Shown one piece after another: positions 17,755 to 26,551 of a stretch of 64,000 bases of DNA. The stretch is from contig AP025685.1 of assembly GCA_022846635.1 (NCBI GenBank), positions 2,604,001-2,668,000 of the forward strand. The letters are read 5' to 3'. Each line of letters starts with the position of its first letter. The first letter of the stretch is position 1. Position numbers and translations under genes: made by a program. The stretch is from Salmonella enterica subsp. enterica serovar Choleraesuis. Lineage in GTDB: Bacteria; Pseudomonadota; Gammaproteobacteria; Enterobacterales; Enterobacteriaceae. The notes under the pieces are model-generated. The model searched no databases. It had not been told where the DNA came from and saw only the letters and a program-made list of their open reading frames with translations.

Positions 17755-17832
17755 CGCCGGCAGCACGCGCTGTGGGGGATGGAGAACTCCCGACTCGGGG
17801 TTCGACTGCCGGTGAAACCGGCAGGATAGCAA

Positions 17833-17868
17833 ACAAAAAAAGCGGAGCCGTTTCAGCGGCCCCGCTTT
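17833..17868 (-). terminator. Intrinsic terminator of phoH
   Basis: On the minus strand AAAGCGGGGCCG and CGGCTCCGCTTT form a 12-bp stem with one mismatch and a 6-base loop, followed by TTTTGTTTG. It lies 26 bases after the phoH stop. Confidence 0.9.
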
Positions 17869-17894
17869 GATAACTCAACTCACATTCACATACG

Positions 17895-18683
17895 TTATTC
17901 GTATGCCGTCAGCGTCCTCTGACACAGCTCCGAGCGCACGCAATCACCGCGCCCAAAGCTCACCACACTCACTAACTCATCATCACTAAATCGCGCCAAC
18001 GCATCACTGAGGCCTGAACGCACGCCCGACGGTAGATCGCACTGGCTAATATCACCATTAACAATCACCGTAACGTTTTCTCCCAGGCGAGTCAGAAACA
18101 TTTTCATCTGGGCTGCCGTCACATTCTGAGCCTCATCCAGAATCACAAACGCATTTTCAAAGGTGCGTCCGCGCATGTAAGCAAAAGGGGCAATCTCCAC
18201 TTTACCTATCTCCGGACGCAGACAGTACTGCATAAAAGAGGCACCGAGTCGTCGCACTAACACGTCGTACACCGGGCGAAAGTAAGGGGCGAATTTTTCA
18301 CCAATGTCGCCAGGTAAAAATCCAAGATCTTCATCAGCCTGCAATACCGGGCGCGTCACAATAATGCGCTCTACGTCTTTGTGCACCAGGGCCTCCGCCG
18401 CCTTGGCCGCACTTATCCATGTTTTCCCACATCCCGCTTCACCTGTCGCAAAAATTAGCTGTTTGCTATCGATGGCCTGAATGTATCGCGCTTGTGCCTC
18501 ATTGCGAGCCTCAATCGGTGAAGCGTCGCGGCTGTCACGCGCCATTCCGATACTTTCTACTCCGCCCATATTAACCAGTGAGTTCACAGATTCTTCCTCG
18601 CGCTGCTTGTGGCTACGAGAGTCACGTCTTAATACCCGTTTAGCTTCACGACGTGCTTTAACCACTGCTTTCTGTCTTCCCAT
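17895..18683 (-). CDS. phoH: PhoH, phosphate-starvation-linked ATPase
   Basis: Cytoplasmic P-loop ATPase of 262 residues. Walker A is FATGEAGCGKTWISA (about residue 80) and Walker B AFVILDEAQNV. The protein follows E. coli PhoH almost residue for residue (TRPVLQADEDLGFLPGDI, MFLTRLGENVTVIVNGDI). The frame stays open to 18722, but the ATG at 18683 gives the conserved start MGRQKAVVKARREAKRVLRR. In E. coli it belongs to the PhoB regulon; I found no convincing Pho box upstream. Its biochemical role is still unsettled in the family, with RNA-related ATPase/helicase activity suggested. Confidence 0.95.
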   Translation of the reverse strand: MGRQKAVVKARREAKRVLRRDSRSHKQREEESVNSLVNMGGVESIGMARDSRDASPIEARNEAQARYIQAIDSKQLIFATGEAGCGKTWISAAKAAEALVHKDVERIIVTRPVLQADEDLGFLPGDIGEKFAPYFRPVYDVLVRRLGASFMQYCLRPEIGKVEIAPFAYMRGRTFENAFVILDEAQNVTAAQMKMFLTRLGENVTVIVNGDISQCDLPSGVRSGLSDALARFSDDELVSVVSFGRGDCVRSELCQRTLTAYE

Positions 18684-18790
18684 GGATGGCACCTTACTGT
18701 TGGTTTCATTACTCTCTCCCACTCGGGAGCGGTGATGTCGACAAGCACTTCAGGTTTGGCTTCCTTTAAGCCACAAATCGCCGGTTAGTA

Positions 18791-18824
18791 AAACGCCACG
18801 CACCGGAAACCCGGTAGCGTGGCG
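18791..18824 (-). terminator. Intrinsic terminator of the efeUOB operon
   Basis: On the minus strand CGCCACGC then CCGG pair with CCGG and GCGTGGCG (one bulge, loop GTTT), followed by TTTTACT. It is 250 bases beyond the efeB stop and the first hairpin met by that transcript. Confidence 0.7.
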
Positions 18825-18960
18825 CGTAGTAACAGATAACTGAGGATAAAATTTGTGAGAGACGTTGGCCGTACCGGCCTTTAGAGGATGCCGGATAGTT
18901 GCTACAAGAAGATATTGTGATGTGTCCAATACAGGACGCTACCATTCGCTTACTCCATCG

Positions 18961-18976
18961 GTGAAAGACGTTTCAC
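18961..18976. promoter_or_regulatory. Perfect palindrome GTGAAAGACGTTTCAC, possible operator
   Basis: 6-bp arms with a 4-bp spacer, about 280 bases upstream of phoH. It resembles LacI/GalR-family operators in outline (TGAAA..TTTCA) but matches none exactly. Confidence 0.3.
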
Positions 18977-19073
18977 ATCCAGGAACTACCGCATTTAATG
19001 TAAAAATAGTAAATGAAATCAAAATCGCAACCCGGGAAAACTTTTATTTACATTTTTCATACGGCTGGATGCC

Positions 19074-20345
19074 TCAAACCGCCCCTTCAAATAGTCTGCG
19101 CCCTAAATAATCCTGTTCCGAAATCACACCGGGCAGCGCAAAGTAATATCCGCCTCCGGTTGGTTTGACATACTCCTCCAGCGCTTCACCATTAAGCCGT
19201 TTTTGAACGGCGATAAAACCCCGCTCCAAATCGTGCTGATAGCAGATAAACACCAGCCCCATTTCCAGTTGCCCGGAGCGAGACACACCGTTGGAAAAAT
19301 TATAACCACGCCGCAGCATCAGGCTACTGGCGCTGGCCGGTGTACGGGGGTTCGCCATACGAATATGAGCATCCAAAGCAATCACCTCGCCTCTAGGATC
19401 CCGGCTGTAATCCGGCACATCGTGCTCATGCTGCATACCCAACGGTGCGCCGCTATGCTTGCTGCGGCCAAACAGCGTCTCCTGTTCCTTTAGCGGCGTT
19501 CGATCCCAGGACTCCACGTGGAACTGAATTATCCGTATTGCCTGATAGCTTCCTCCGATAGTCCATGCTGGCTCCTGCTGGTCGGCACTCACCCAGATAA
19601 CCTTATCCATCAATGTACTATCGGCGACGTTAGGGTTAGCGCTGCCATCACGAAATCCCAGCAAATTAACCGGTGTTTCCCGCCCCTGGCTCTGTGCCGC
19701 TCGCTGGGAGATAAATCCTTCCTGCTTCCAGCTTACGCTGAGCAGATCGGGGGATTGCTTAATGATATCGCGCAGCGCGTGCAGAGCCGTGTCGCGGCTA
19801 TTGGCACAAATTTGCAGCAGCAAATCGCCGTGGCATAACGATTCATCCAGTGCATCATTAGGAAAACGGGTCATCACCTGCAACTTGCGGGGCTTATAAG
19901 CCTGCAGCCCGTAACGCTCGTCAAACAGCGAATCGCCCACCGAAACAGTAATGGTGAGATTGTCCGGGTAAATCTCGCTGCCCAAAATGCCAGAGTCTGC
20001 TGGAGGCATCTGCGGATTAGGCGTGGCTGGGGCCGGCCCGCCCTGCGTCAGAAACGCAATACGAGATGTTAACAACTTCATCAGCCGCACCAGACCGGCC
20101 CTATCTTCTGCCAGGACATCAAAAGCCACCAGCACCAGAGCCGCCTGCTGGGCGGTGACTATCCCGCTTTGATGCGGGCCATAAAATGGCTGACGCATTA
20201 ATAAAGCATCGGATACCGCACTCTCTGGCTGCGCCGTATGTCCAAACGGGCCAGCGCCCAGCGCCAGCCCTCCTCCCAGAACGCCCAGCCCTTTTAACAG
20301 GCGCCGACGGGCTGGCTCTATTTTCCTGGCCGCACGTTGGTTCAT
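19074..20345 (-). CDS. efeB: EfeB, periplasmic DyP-type heme peroxidase of ferrous iron uptake
   Basis: The 423-residue protein has the same length as E. coli EfeB. A twin-arginine signal ([20 protein letters not shown], about residues 14-33) directs folded export through Tat. The DyP signature GFRDGSANP (distal Asp) is visible near residue 233 and a conserved Arg/His-rich C-terminal half follows. It works with EfeO and EfeU in Fe2+ uptake at low pH, possibly oxidising iron or acting on heme. Its start lies one base after the efeO stop. Confidence 0.96.
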   Translation of the reverse strand: MNQRAARKIEPARRRLLKGLGVLGGGLALGAGPFGHTAQPESAVSDALLMRQPFYGPHQSGIVTAQQAALVLVAFDVLAEDRAGLVRLMKLLTSRIAFLTQGGPAPATPNPQMPPADSGILGSEIYPDNLTITVSVGDSLFDERYGLQAYKPRKLQVMTRFPNDALDESLCHGDLLLQICANSRDTALHALRDIIKQSPDLLSVSWKQEGFISQRAAQSQGRETPVNLLGFRDGSANPNVADSTLMDKVIWVSADQQEPAWTIGGSYQAIRIIQFHVESWDRTPLKEQETLFGRSKHSGAPLGMQHEHDVPDYSRDPRGEVIALDAHIRMANPRTPASASSLMLRRGYNFSNGVSRSGQLEMGLVFICYQHDLERGFIAVQKRLNGEALEEYVKPTGGGYYFALPGVISEQDYLGRRLFEGAV

Positions 20346-20346
20346 G

Positions 20347-21468
20347 TTAATCCAGCCCCAGTACGCCGCGAATTTGCGCCAGTTGCTCTGCCAGCGCCGT
20401 TACCGGCCCTTTCAACCCATTACGATCACGGGTGGTTAATTTTTCATAGCTGGCGAAGCCCTGTGCCGTGCGGTATTTGGCAAGGATGGTATCGACCCTG
20501 GCAAAATTACCGTCGATCTGCGCCAACAGCGCTGGATTAGCGGCCGCTATCTGTTTACGAAAGAGCGTGATAATTTTCTGCGCCCCGTCGATATTGGCCT
20601 GGAAATCCCACAGATCGGTGCGGCTATAACGCTCTTCCTCACCGCTGATTTTAGTGGCCGCTACTTCTTCAATCAGCCCTGCTGCGCCGCCCGCAACTTT
20701 GCCCGGCGGGAACGCCAGAGCGTTGATTCGCTTCTGCAACTCTTTGATATCGCTATTTAGCCGGTCAGCAAACGGGGCCATATCTTTCGCGTTGTTATCA
20801 GCAAACAACGCTTTCTCCAGACGATGGAAACCGGTGAACTGAGGATCGTTAGCTTTCTGCTGATAATCATCTTCACGGGCATCAATACTGGCATCAAGAT
20901 CGGCAAACAATTCGGCTATCGGCTCAATTCTCTCGTAATACTGACGAGTCGGCGCATAGAGCTCTTTTGCCTTAGCAATATCACCCGCTTTAACTGCCGC
21001 GGTAAATTTTTCGGTGCCAGCAACCAGTAGTCCCACCTGCTCTTGCACCCAGGTTTTATAAGCGCTAACCGGCTCAACCAAATTCAGTTTGTCTTGCTTA
21101 GGCGCTGGAGCCGCCCCTGCGCCAGAGACCACAAGCTTGCCGTGTGGATTGCTCAACAGCCCACAGGTCATTTCATATTCGCCAGGCTCCAGATTAGCGG
21201 TCAACTTCTGGGTAAATCCCGGAGCAATATTTTCCCGCTCCTCGACCACCATGACCCCTTTTAGAATCTCCCACTCCAGCGCCAGCTGGCTCTGGTTATG
21301 GATAATAAACCGCGTCTTACCCGGTTTAACTTCAAGATTCATCGGCTCGCACTGCTTATCGGTAACGGTAACTTTGACCTCCGGAACCTCAGCCGCACAA
21401 GCCTGTCCGGCCAGCGCGCTGGCCCCTAATACCACCGCTATCCCTGATAACTGACGAAAAAGTTTCAT
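20347..21468 (-). CDS. efeO: EfeO, periplasmic iron-binding protein (cupredoxin plus M75 domain)
   Basis: A 373-residue exported protein with a signal peptide to about residue 25 ([10 protein letters not shown]). The N-terminal cupredoxin-like domain (about 30-115) is followed by a helical imelysin/peptidase-M75 domain containing the metal motif HxxE in [11 protein letters not shown]. It is thought to bind iron and hand it to the EfeU permease. Middle gene of efeUOB, 51 bases after efeU. Confidence 0.96.
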   Translation of the reverse strand: MKLFRQLSGIAVVLGASALAGQACAAEVPEVKVTVTDKQCEPMNLEVKPGKTRFIIHNQSQLALEWEILKGVMVVEERENIAPGFTQKLTANLEPGEYEMTCGLLSNPHGKLVVSGAGAAPAPKQDKLNLVEPVSAYKTWVQEQVGLLVAGTEKFTAAVKAGDIAKAKELYAPTRQYYERIEPIAELFADLDASIDAREDDYQQKANDPQFTGFHRLEKALFADNNAKDMAPFADRLNSDIKELQKRINALAFPPGKVAGGAAGLIEEVAATKISGEEERYSRTDLWDFQANIDGAQKIITLFRKQIAAANPALLAQIDGNFARVDTILAKYRTAQGFASYEKLTTRDRNGLKGPVTALAEQLAQIRGVLGLD

Positions 21469-21519
21469 AGAAAAGATCCCTGTAACAAGGAAGTTGATAA
21501 TGCCGGTTTTCCACCGACG

Positions 21520-22353
21520 TTAACGGGCCAGCCCCCGCCCCGGCTGCTCACCACGGCTGGGAAATATAAAGAGAAGGAGTGCGGGAATCAGATACAACAA
21601 CCAGACTAAAACCTCAGAGACAGAAGGTGCCTCCTGATACCCCAGGATACCGCTAAGCAGAGTGCCTATCAGAGTGTGGGTCGAAAGCACATTGCTGGCA
21701 TCAAACGCCGTTTGCTGCAAATAGTTCCACAGCCCGGCCTCGTGAAATGCCCGGATGGCTCCCGCTGCCAGCCCCGCCGCCACCAGCAAAATAAACAGGC
21801 TGGTCCATTTAAAGAACACGGCAAGGTTTAAACGTAGTCCCCCGGCATAAAGTAAGTAACCCAGACCAATCGCCACAGCCAGCCCCAATATCGCGCCCAG
21901 CGGTGGCCAGACCCCAACATCTTGCTGGAAGGCTGCCAGCAAGAAAAATACCGATTCCAGCCCTTCGCGCGCCACCGCAAAAAACACCATCAGTACCAGC
22001 GCCCTGCTCTGGTTACTGGAGCCATCCAGCGCGCCATCCACCGCCTGCTCAAGATGAACACGCACATTGCGAGCCGCACGCCGCATCCAGAACACCATCC
22101 AGGTCAGTACTATTACCGCCAGCACGGCGACGATACCTTCAAACAGCTCCTGCTCACGCTGGGGAAATTCGCCGGTGGTATGCTCAATCACAATCCCTAG
22201 CGCCAGGCACAAAATTGCGGCTAATACCACGCCAGCCCACACTCTGCCCAGATAGTGACGGCGGCCTGTTCTGGCCAGATAACCGGCAATCAGGCTGACA
22301 ATTAGTGCCGCTTCAAGCCCTTCGCGAAGCATGATTAAAAACGGTACAAACAT
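21520..22353 (-). CDS. efeU: EfeU, ferrous iron permease (FTR1/OFeT family), intact
   Basis: A 277-residue membrane permease with seven predicted helices and the two REGLE iron-binding motifs of the FTR1 family: LREGLEAALIV (about residue 9) and AREGLESVFFL (about 127). The reading frame is full length, unlike E. coli K-12 where efeU is frameshifted and the system inactive. It heads the efeUOB operon and lies downstream of a Fur-like site. Confidence 0.96.
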   Translation of the reverse strand: MFVPFLIMLREGLEAALIVSLIAGYLARTGRRHYLGRVWAGVVLAAILCLALGIVIEHTTGEFPQREQELFEGIVAVLAVIVLTWMVFWMRRAARNVRVHLEQAVDGALDGSSNQSRALVLMVFFAVAREGLESVFFLLAAFQQDVGVWPPLGAILGLAVAIGLGYLLYAGGLRLNLAVFFKWTSLFILLVAAGLAAGAIRAFHEAGLWNYLQQTAFDASNVLSTHTLIGTLLSGILGYQEAPSVSEVLVWLLYLIPALLLFIFPSRGEQPGRGLAR

Positions 22354-22403
22354 GAGATGCCCTCTGCCGATGCATGGGTAAAGAAACGTAAATTAAAGCG
22401 CTA

Positions 22404-22432
22404 GTGATTATCATTACGGTAACGATAATTAC
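22404..22432 (-). promoter_or_regulatory. Fur-box-like site upstream of efeU
   Basis: On the minus strand the site contains AATGATAATCA, matching one half and centre of the Fur consensus, preceded by GTAATTATCGTTACC. Together they make an AT-rich interrupted dyad 51 bases before the efeU start. Fur control of efeUOB is established in E. coli; binding here is inferred. Confidence 0.65.
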
Positions 22433-22565
22433 AAGTAATTTATTGTTGTAATCATTTTTAGTTACATTGAATACACATCGCGATTCACCCGTAATCCGTT
22501 CAACATTGGGCAAAAGCATGGCGGCGTGGGCACAATTTCTGCGTCAGGCGATTGATTCGATGGAT

Positions 22566-22593
22566 AAAAAAAGCCCCGCTGAATGAGCGGGGC
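22566..22593 (-). terminator. Intrinsic terminator of putP
   Basis: GCCCCGCT and AGCGGGGC form a perfect 8-bp stem with a 5-base loop, followed on the minus strand by a seven-T run. It begins about 20 bases after the putP stop. Confidence 0.93.
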
Positions 22594-22613
22594 CGGTAAG
22601 GCTTAAAACCTAA

Positions 22614-24128
22614 TTAGCGGTCAGCCTGCTGCAACTGAGCGGTAGCAGGCGTGTTGTAAATAGTGTCCGCTTCAGAGAAGCGCTGCTCCATAGCGCGCGA
22701 CGGCGCTTTACCCAGCAGGCTGAAGACAACGATCCCGATACTGGCGAAGATGAAGCCCGGAATAATTTCATAGAGCCCCAGCCAGCCGAACTGTTTCCAG
22801 ATAAGCACGGTAGCGGCACCGATAATCATCCCGGCCAGCGCGCCGTTGCGAGTCATGCGTGACCAAAGCACTGAGAACAGCACCACCGGGCCAAAAGCGG
22901 CTCCGAAGCCGGCCCAGGCGTAGCTTACCAGACCCAGCACGCGGTTTTCTGGGTTAGCCGCCAGAGCAATTGCAACCAACGCCACCACCAGCACCATCAT
23001 TCGCCCTACCCAGACCAGCTCGCGCTGGCTGGCATTTTTACGCAGGAAAGCTTTATAGAGATCTTCTGTAATTGCGCTGGAGCAAACCAGCAGCTGGCAG
23101 CTCAGCGTTGACATAACCGCCGCCAGAATGGCCGACAGCAATATCCCGGCAATCCACGGATTAAACAGTATCTGCGCCAGTTCGATAAACACGCGCTCGG
23201 CGTTCTGGTTAACGGCTCCCGCCTGATCCGGATTATTACTGAAGTAAGCAATGCCGAAGAAGCCTACCGCCACGGTACCCGCCAGACACAGAATCATCCA
23301 CGTCATACTGATACGGCGAGCGTTAACAATGGTGTGATGCGAATCCGCCGCCATAAAACGCGCCAGGATATGCGGCTGACCAAAATAGCCCAGGCCCCAG
23401 CCCATCAGTGAAATAATCGCGACCAGATTCAGTCCTTTGAACATATCCAGATTTTCACTGCTTTTCGCCGCAATAACCGCCATAGAATCGCTAATACCGC
23501 CGACGGCGAAAATAACGATAATCGGGGTTAGAATCAGGGCGAAAATCATCAGCGAGGCCTGCACAGTATCCGTCCAGCTTACCGCCAGGAAACCGCCGAT
23601 AAAGGTATAAATAATCGTTGCCGCAGCACCGGCCCACAGCGCCGTTTCGTAGCTCATGCCGAAGGTGCTTTCAAACAGACGCGCGCCGGCCACAATGCCG
23701 GAAGCACAATAGATAGTGAAAAACAGCAGAATAACCAGCGCAGAGATAATACGCAGGACGCGGCTTTTATCTTCAAAACGTCCGGTAAAGTAGTCCGGCA
23801 GTGTCAGCGCGTTATTATTCAGCTCGGTGTGCACCCGCAGACGTCCGGCCACCAGCTTCCAGTTAATATAGGCCCCAAGAGTCAGGCCAATGGCAATCCA
23901 GCTTTCTGAGATACCGGCCAGGAAGATAGCTCCCGGTAGCCCCATCAGTAACCAGCCACTCATATCAGAGGCCCCGGCCGACAGTGCGGTAACCACGCTG
24001 CCCAGACTGCGGCCACCCAAAATATAGTCATCAAAGTTTTTAGTCGAACGCCAGGCGATGAAGCCTATCAGGATCATTCCCAGGATATATATCAAGAATG
24101 TCACCAGCATCGGGGTACTGATAGCCAT
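22614..24128 (-). CDS. putP: PutP, sodium/proline symporter
   Basis: A 504-residue member of the SSS family (13 membrane helices), two residues longer than E. coli PutP as I recall it. Conserved stretches include FDDYILGGRSLG, SDMSGWLLMGLPGA (sodium and proline site) and GYFGQPHILARFMA. It imports proline for catabolism by PutA. In E. coli putP and putA diverge from one short control region; here the divergence is kept but 4.9 kb of other genes lie between. PutA-type operator motifs remain upstream of it. Confidence 0.97.
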   Translation of the reverse strand: MAISTPMLVTFLIYILGMILIGFIAWRSTKNFDDYILGGRSLGSVVTALSAGASDMSGWLLMGLPGAIFLAGISESWIAIGLTLGAYINWKLVAGRLRVHTELNNNALTLPDYFTGRFEDKSRVLRIISALVILLFFTIYCASGIVAGARLFESTFGMSYETALWAGAAATIIYTFIGGFLAVSWTDTVQASLMIFALILTPIIVIFAVGGISDSMAVIAAKSSENLDMFKGLNLVAIISLMGWGLGYFGQPHILARFMAADSHHTIVNARRISMTWMILCLAGTVAVGFFGIAYFSNNPDQAGAVNQNAERVFIELAQILFNPWIAGILLSAILAAVMSTLSCQLLVCSSAITEDLYKAFLRKNASQRELVWVGRMMVLVVALVAIALAANPENRVLGLVSYAWAGFGAAFGPVVLFSVLWSRMTRNGALAGMIIGAATVLIWKQFGWLGLYEIIPGFIFASIGIVVFSLLGKAPSRAMEQRFSEADTIYNTPATAQLQQADR

Positions 24129-24310
24129 TTGCTGTCTCCAAAACGAAGTATTTGCAATTCAAGGATCCAGATACTTACCGGAACGAGGCAGCGTCTGGTT
24201 ATAGTCATATTGTGCGCCGGGTATCCTGCCGGATCGTCAGCCCGCGCACAATAGATTTAACACATAAGTAATAATTAATTTACCTTATAAACGGTGGGTT
24301 ATTTCACCAG

Positions 24311-24341
24311 GTTGCACCAGGTCACATTTATACTGGTTGCA
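24311..24341 (-). promoter_or_regulatory. PutA operator pair upstream of putP
   Basis: GTTGCA, the core motif recognised by the PutA ribbon-helix-helix domain, occurs at 24311-24316 and 24336-24341, both within GGTTGCACC. They lie 183-213 bases upstream of the putP start, where repression by PutA would act. Confidence 0.7.
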
Positions 24342-24470
24342 CCTGCAAAAAAAATCCCTCAATAACGGTAGTTATCCCAAAATAAGGGCCATTAAGAAAA
24401 CCAGAGCAGGCCTTTATCTCTCTTTTAGTTTTTTCTTTTCCATGGATTATTAATTGATGCCCCGGCATTG

Positions 24471-24514
24471 ATTTAACACAGTTGCACAAAGTTGCAACAT
24501 AACGAATATTTATT
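24471..24514. repeat. Put operator module, copy A (direct repeat)
   Basis: 44 bases with two GTTGCA cores (24481, 24491) that match 29372-29415 at 38 of 44 positions in the same orientation. The central 20 bases from GTTGCACAAAGTTGCAACAT are identical. This copy now lies beside the 3' end of the amidohydrolase gene, 343 bases from putP. Confidence 0.85.
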
Positions 24515-24628
24515 ACCGCCCTCAATATTTCCAAAAACCGATGTTTGAGCGGCGAAAAGCCAGAGTAATTAGCCCGACCTAGGGTGGATAAAGAAGATAA
24601 TGAGAGGAAGGAGGTACCGGTGGTGAGT

Positions 24629-24650
24629 AGCCCCTACCGTAGTAAGGGCT
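24629..24650 (-). terminator. Stem-loop after the amidohydrolase gene
   Basis: AGCCCTTAC and GTAGGGGCT pair over 9 bp (one G-T) with loop TACG on the minus strand, just after the stop codon. No T-run follows, so it may only be an RNA-stabilising hairpin. Confidence 0.4.
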
Positions 24651-24661
24651 ATATGTGATGA

Positions 24662-26530
24662 TTAAAATGCGAAGCAGGAACAGCCCAAAGCGCCCCAGAA
24701 AGCACGGTCGTCAGAGACCGGAATACCTGACTTGCGGGCGATATCATGCTGATGACCATGCACACCGCAACTGCCGCAGCATTGATGCATTTGAACCACA
24801 GCCCCTACTTTTGCGGCTGCCGGCGGTGCTGAGCGATAATGGCCCGGCACTTTCGTAACCGGTGACCAGTCAGGCACGACCGGTATAGCTGGCGGTGCCA
24901 GTGGCGTAAAGTGCCCGGCTGCGTAGACGACTTTGCCATCAACCACCGTCATCACGGACTCAATGCCCTTGATCTCTTGCTCCGGAACCGTGAAATAATC
25001 TTTAGATAGCACCACCAGGTCAGCCAGCTGTCCCGGCATCAGACGCCCTTTCTTACCCTGCTCGCTAGAGAACCAGGCGCTGCCCGCAGTCCACAGCTCC
25101 AGAGCCACCTCGCGCGGCAAACGGTTATTGTCATCGTACATAGCCATACCGCCGACGGTACGCCCGGATACCAGCCAGTACAGCGCCGTCCACGGGTTGT
25201 AGCTCGCCACGCGGGTGGCATCGGTCCCTAATCCTACCGGCAGCTCAGCCGCCAGCATTTTTGCTACCGGCGGCGTATGTTTCACCGCGTCATTCCCGTA
25301 GCGATCGACAAAGTATTCGCCCTGAAACGCCATACGATGCTGCACGGCGATCCCGCCGCCCAGCGCCTTAACGCGATCGATATTGCGTTCGGTTATAGTT
25401 TCCGCGTGATCGAAGAACCAGTGCAGTCCGTTAAACGGGATATCCCGGTTAACTTTTTCGAACACATCCAGCATTCGGCTAATCGACTCATCATAGGTCG
25501 CGTGCAGGCGGAACGGCCAGCGGTGTTCGACCAGATGGCGCACCACCCGCTCCAGTTCATCCTCCATTCCCTCCGGTAAATCCGGGCGCGGCTGGAGAAA
25601 ATCTTCAAAGTCCGCCGCAGAGAACACCAACATTTCTCCCGCGCCATTCGCACGATAGAAATCGGTGCCCTGACCCGGTTTTAGCATATCGGTCCAGCGC
25701 TCGAAATCCTCGATTTCTTGCTTTGGACGCTGGGTAAACAGGTTATAGGCGATACGAACCGTCATCTGCTTGTTGGCATGCAGCTGTTCAATTATCTGGT
25801 AATCTTCCGGGTAATTCTGGAAGCCACCGCCCGCATCAATGGCGCTGGTCAGGCCCAAACGGTTAAGCTCACGCATAAACTGTCGGGTGGAGTTGACCTG
25901 CATTTCCAGCGGCAGTTTTGGCCCTTTGGCCAGCGTGGAGTATAGGATCATGGCGTTTGGTTTAGCGATAAGCATCCCGGTCGGGTTACCGTTGCTATCG
26001 CGTACAATCTCGCCGCCCGCCGGTTCAGGCGTATCTTTGGTATAGCCTACCGCCTTAAGCGCCGCGCGGTTTAGCAACGCGCGATCATAAAGATGAAGCA
26101 CAAAGACCGGCGTATCTGGCGCAGCTTCGTTAAGCTCTTCCAGAGTCGGCAGGCGACGCTCGGCAAACTGAAACTCACTCCAGCCCCCCACTACCCTGAC
26201 CCACTGTGGCGACGGGGTTCGGTCGGCCTGATCTTTTAGCATTCGCAGCGCATCGGCCAGCGACGGCACGCCTTCCCAACGCAGTTCAAGATTGTAATTC
26301 AGCCCACCGCGAATCAAATGCAAGTGTGAGTCGTTTAATCCAGGAATAACGGTATGCCCCTGCAGATCGACAATCTGCGTCCCTTCATCAGCGAGGCCCA
26401 TCACCTGGTCATGGCTACCGGTAGCCAGAATTTTTCCATCTTTGATAGCCACCGCTTCGGTCTGCGGAAGCTGGCTATCAAGCGTATGTATTTTCCCGTG
26501 GGTCAAAATAAGAGAGGCAGTTTGAGACAT
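24662..26530 (-). CDS. YtcJ-like metal-dependent amidohydrolase (Amidohydro_3) with a Cys/His-rich C-terminus
   Basis: A 622-residue amidohydrolase. The N-terminal beta-sandwich opens LILTHGKIHTLD and leads into the metal motif NDSHLHLIRGG (His69, His71). Later it has DFEDFLQPRPDLPEG, HWFFDHAETI and the late GLGTDATRVASYNP with the metal-binding Asp. This family hydrolyses C-N bonds in cyclic or acylated amides. The last 40 residues carry Cys584, Cys585, Cys588, His591, His593, His595, Cys617 and Cys619, an unusual cluster that looks able to bind a metal. Third gene of the cassette, 21 bases after the monooxygenase-like gene. Substrate unknown. Confidence 0.88.
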   Translation of the reverse strand: MSQTASLILTHGKIHTLDSQLPQTEAVAIKDGKILATGSHDQVMGLADEGTQIVDLQGHTVIPGLNDSHLHLIRGGLNYNLELRWEGVPSLADALRMLKDQADRTPSPQWVRVVGGWSEFQFAERRLPTLEELNEAAPDTPVFVLHLYDRALLNRAALKAVGYTKDTPEPAGGEIVRDSNGNPTGMLIAKPNAMILYSTLAKGPKLPLEMQVNSTRQFMRELNRLGLTSAIDAGGGFQNYPEDYQIIEQLHANKQMTVRIAYNLFTQRPKQEIEDFERWTDMLKPGQGTDFYRANGAGEMLVFSAADFEDFLQPRPDLPEGMEDELERVVRHLVEHRWPFRLHATYDESISRMLDVFEKVNRDIPFNGLHWFFDHAETITERNIDRVKALGGGIAVQHRMAFQGEYFVDRYGNDAVKHTPPVAKMLAAELPVGLGTDATRVASYNPWTALYWLVSGRTVGGMAMYDDNNRLPREVALELWTAGSAWFSSEQGKKGRLMPGQLADLVVLSKDYFTVPEQEIKGIESVMTVVDGKVVYAAGHFTPLAPPAIPVVPDWSPVTKVPGHYRSAPPAAAKVGAVVQMHQCCGSCGVHGHQHDIARKSGIPVSDDRAFWGALGCSCFAF

Positions 26531-26551
26531 AACAATCTCCTGTGAGGCCGG

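Larger units (their letters stand above)
17332..17827 (+). repeat. rtT-like tandem repeat array downstream of the tRNA
   Basis: The last 19 bases of the tRNA (AATCCCCCCCTCACCGCCA, 17332-17350) recur exactly at 17509-17527 and 17695-17713, so units are 177 and 186 bases long with a partial third. Each copy is followed by TATTT(A/G)AAGAAGAGCTCG and a terminator hairpin with a T-run, then a GC-rich segment with GGGGTTCGAC; units 1 and 3 also share CTGCCGGTGAAACCGGCAGG. This is the architecture of the rtT repeats after E. coli tyrT, which likewise carry the final 19 bases of their tRNA in about 178-base units. Reading frames crossing the array are by-products of the repetition. Confidence 0.85.
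18684..19073. other. Intergenic region between efeB and phoH
   Basis: About 390 bases. It contains the efe terminator (18791-18824) and a perfect dyad GTGAAAGACGTTTCAC at 18961-18976. The phoH promoter must lie here, but I cannot place it. No coding capacity that I would defend. Confidence 0.5.
24129..24661. other. putP control region and left edge of the inserted cassette
   Basis: About 530 bases holding PutA-type operators (24311, 24336, 24481, 24491), the 44-base repeat shared with the putA side (24471-24514) and a stem-loop after the amidohydrolase gene. The part next to putP (24129-24300) should hold its promoter; I cannot assign the boxes with confidence. Confidence 0.6.

Noticed and set aside
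17332-17827. CRISPR array
   Set aside because: Units are about 180 bases with related spacers and terminators, and there are no cas genes in the window.
17083-17829. Overlapping reading frames on both strands across the tRNA and repeats, with a repeated segment such as SPYVSTSSSLNMAVRGG
   Set aside because: They arise because the tRNA end and terminator are repeated in the same frame; there is no ribosome site, and composition follows structural RNA and hairpins rather than protein.
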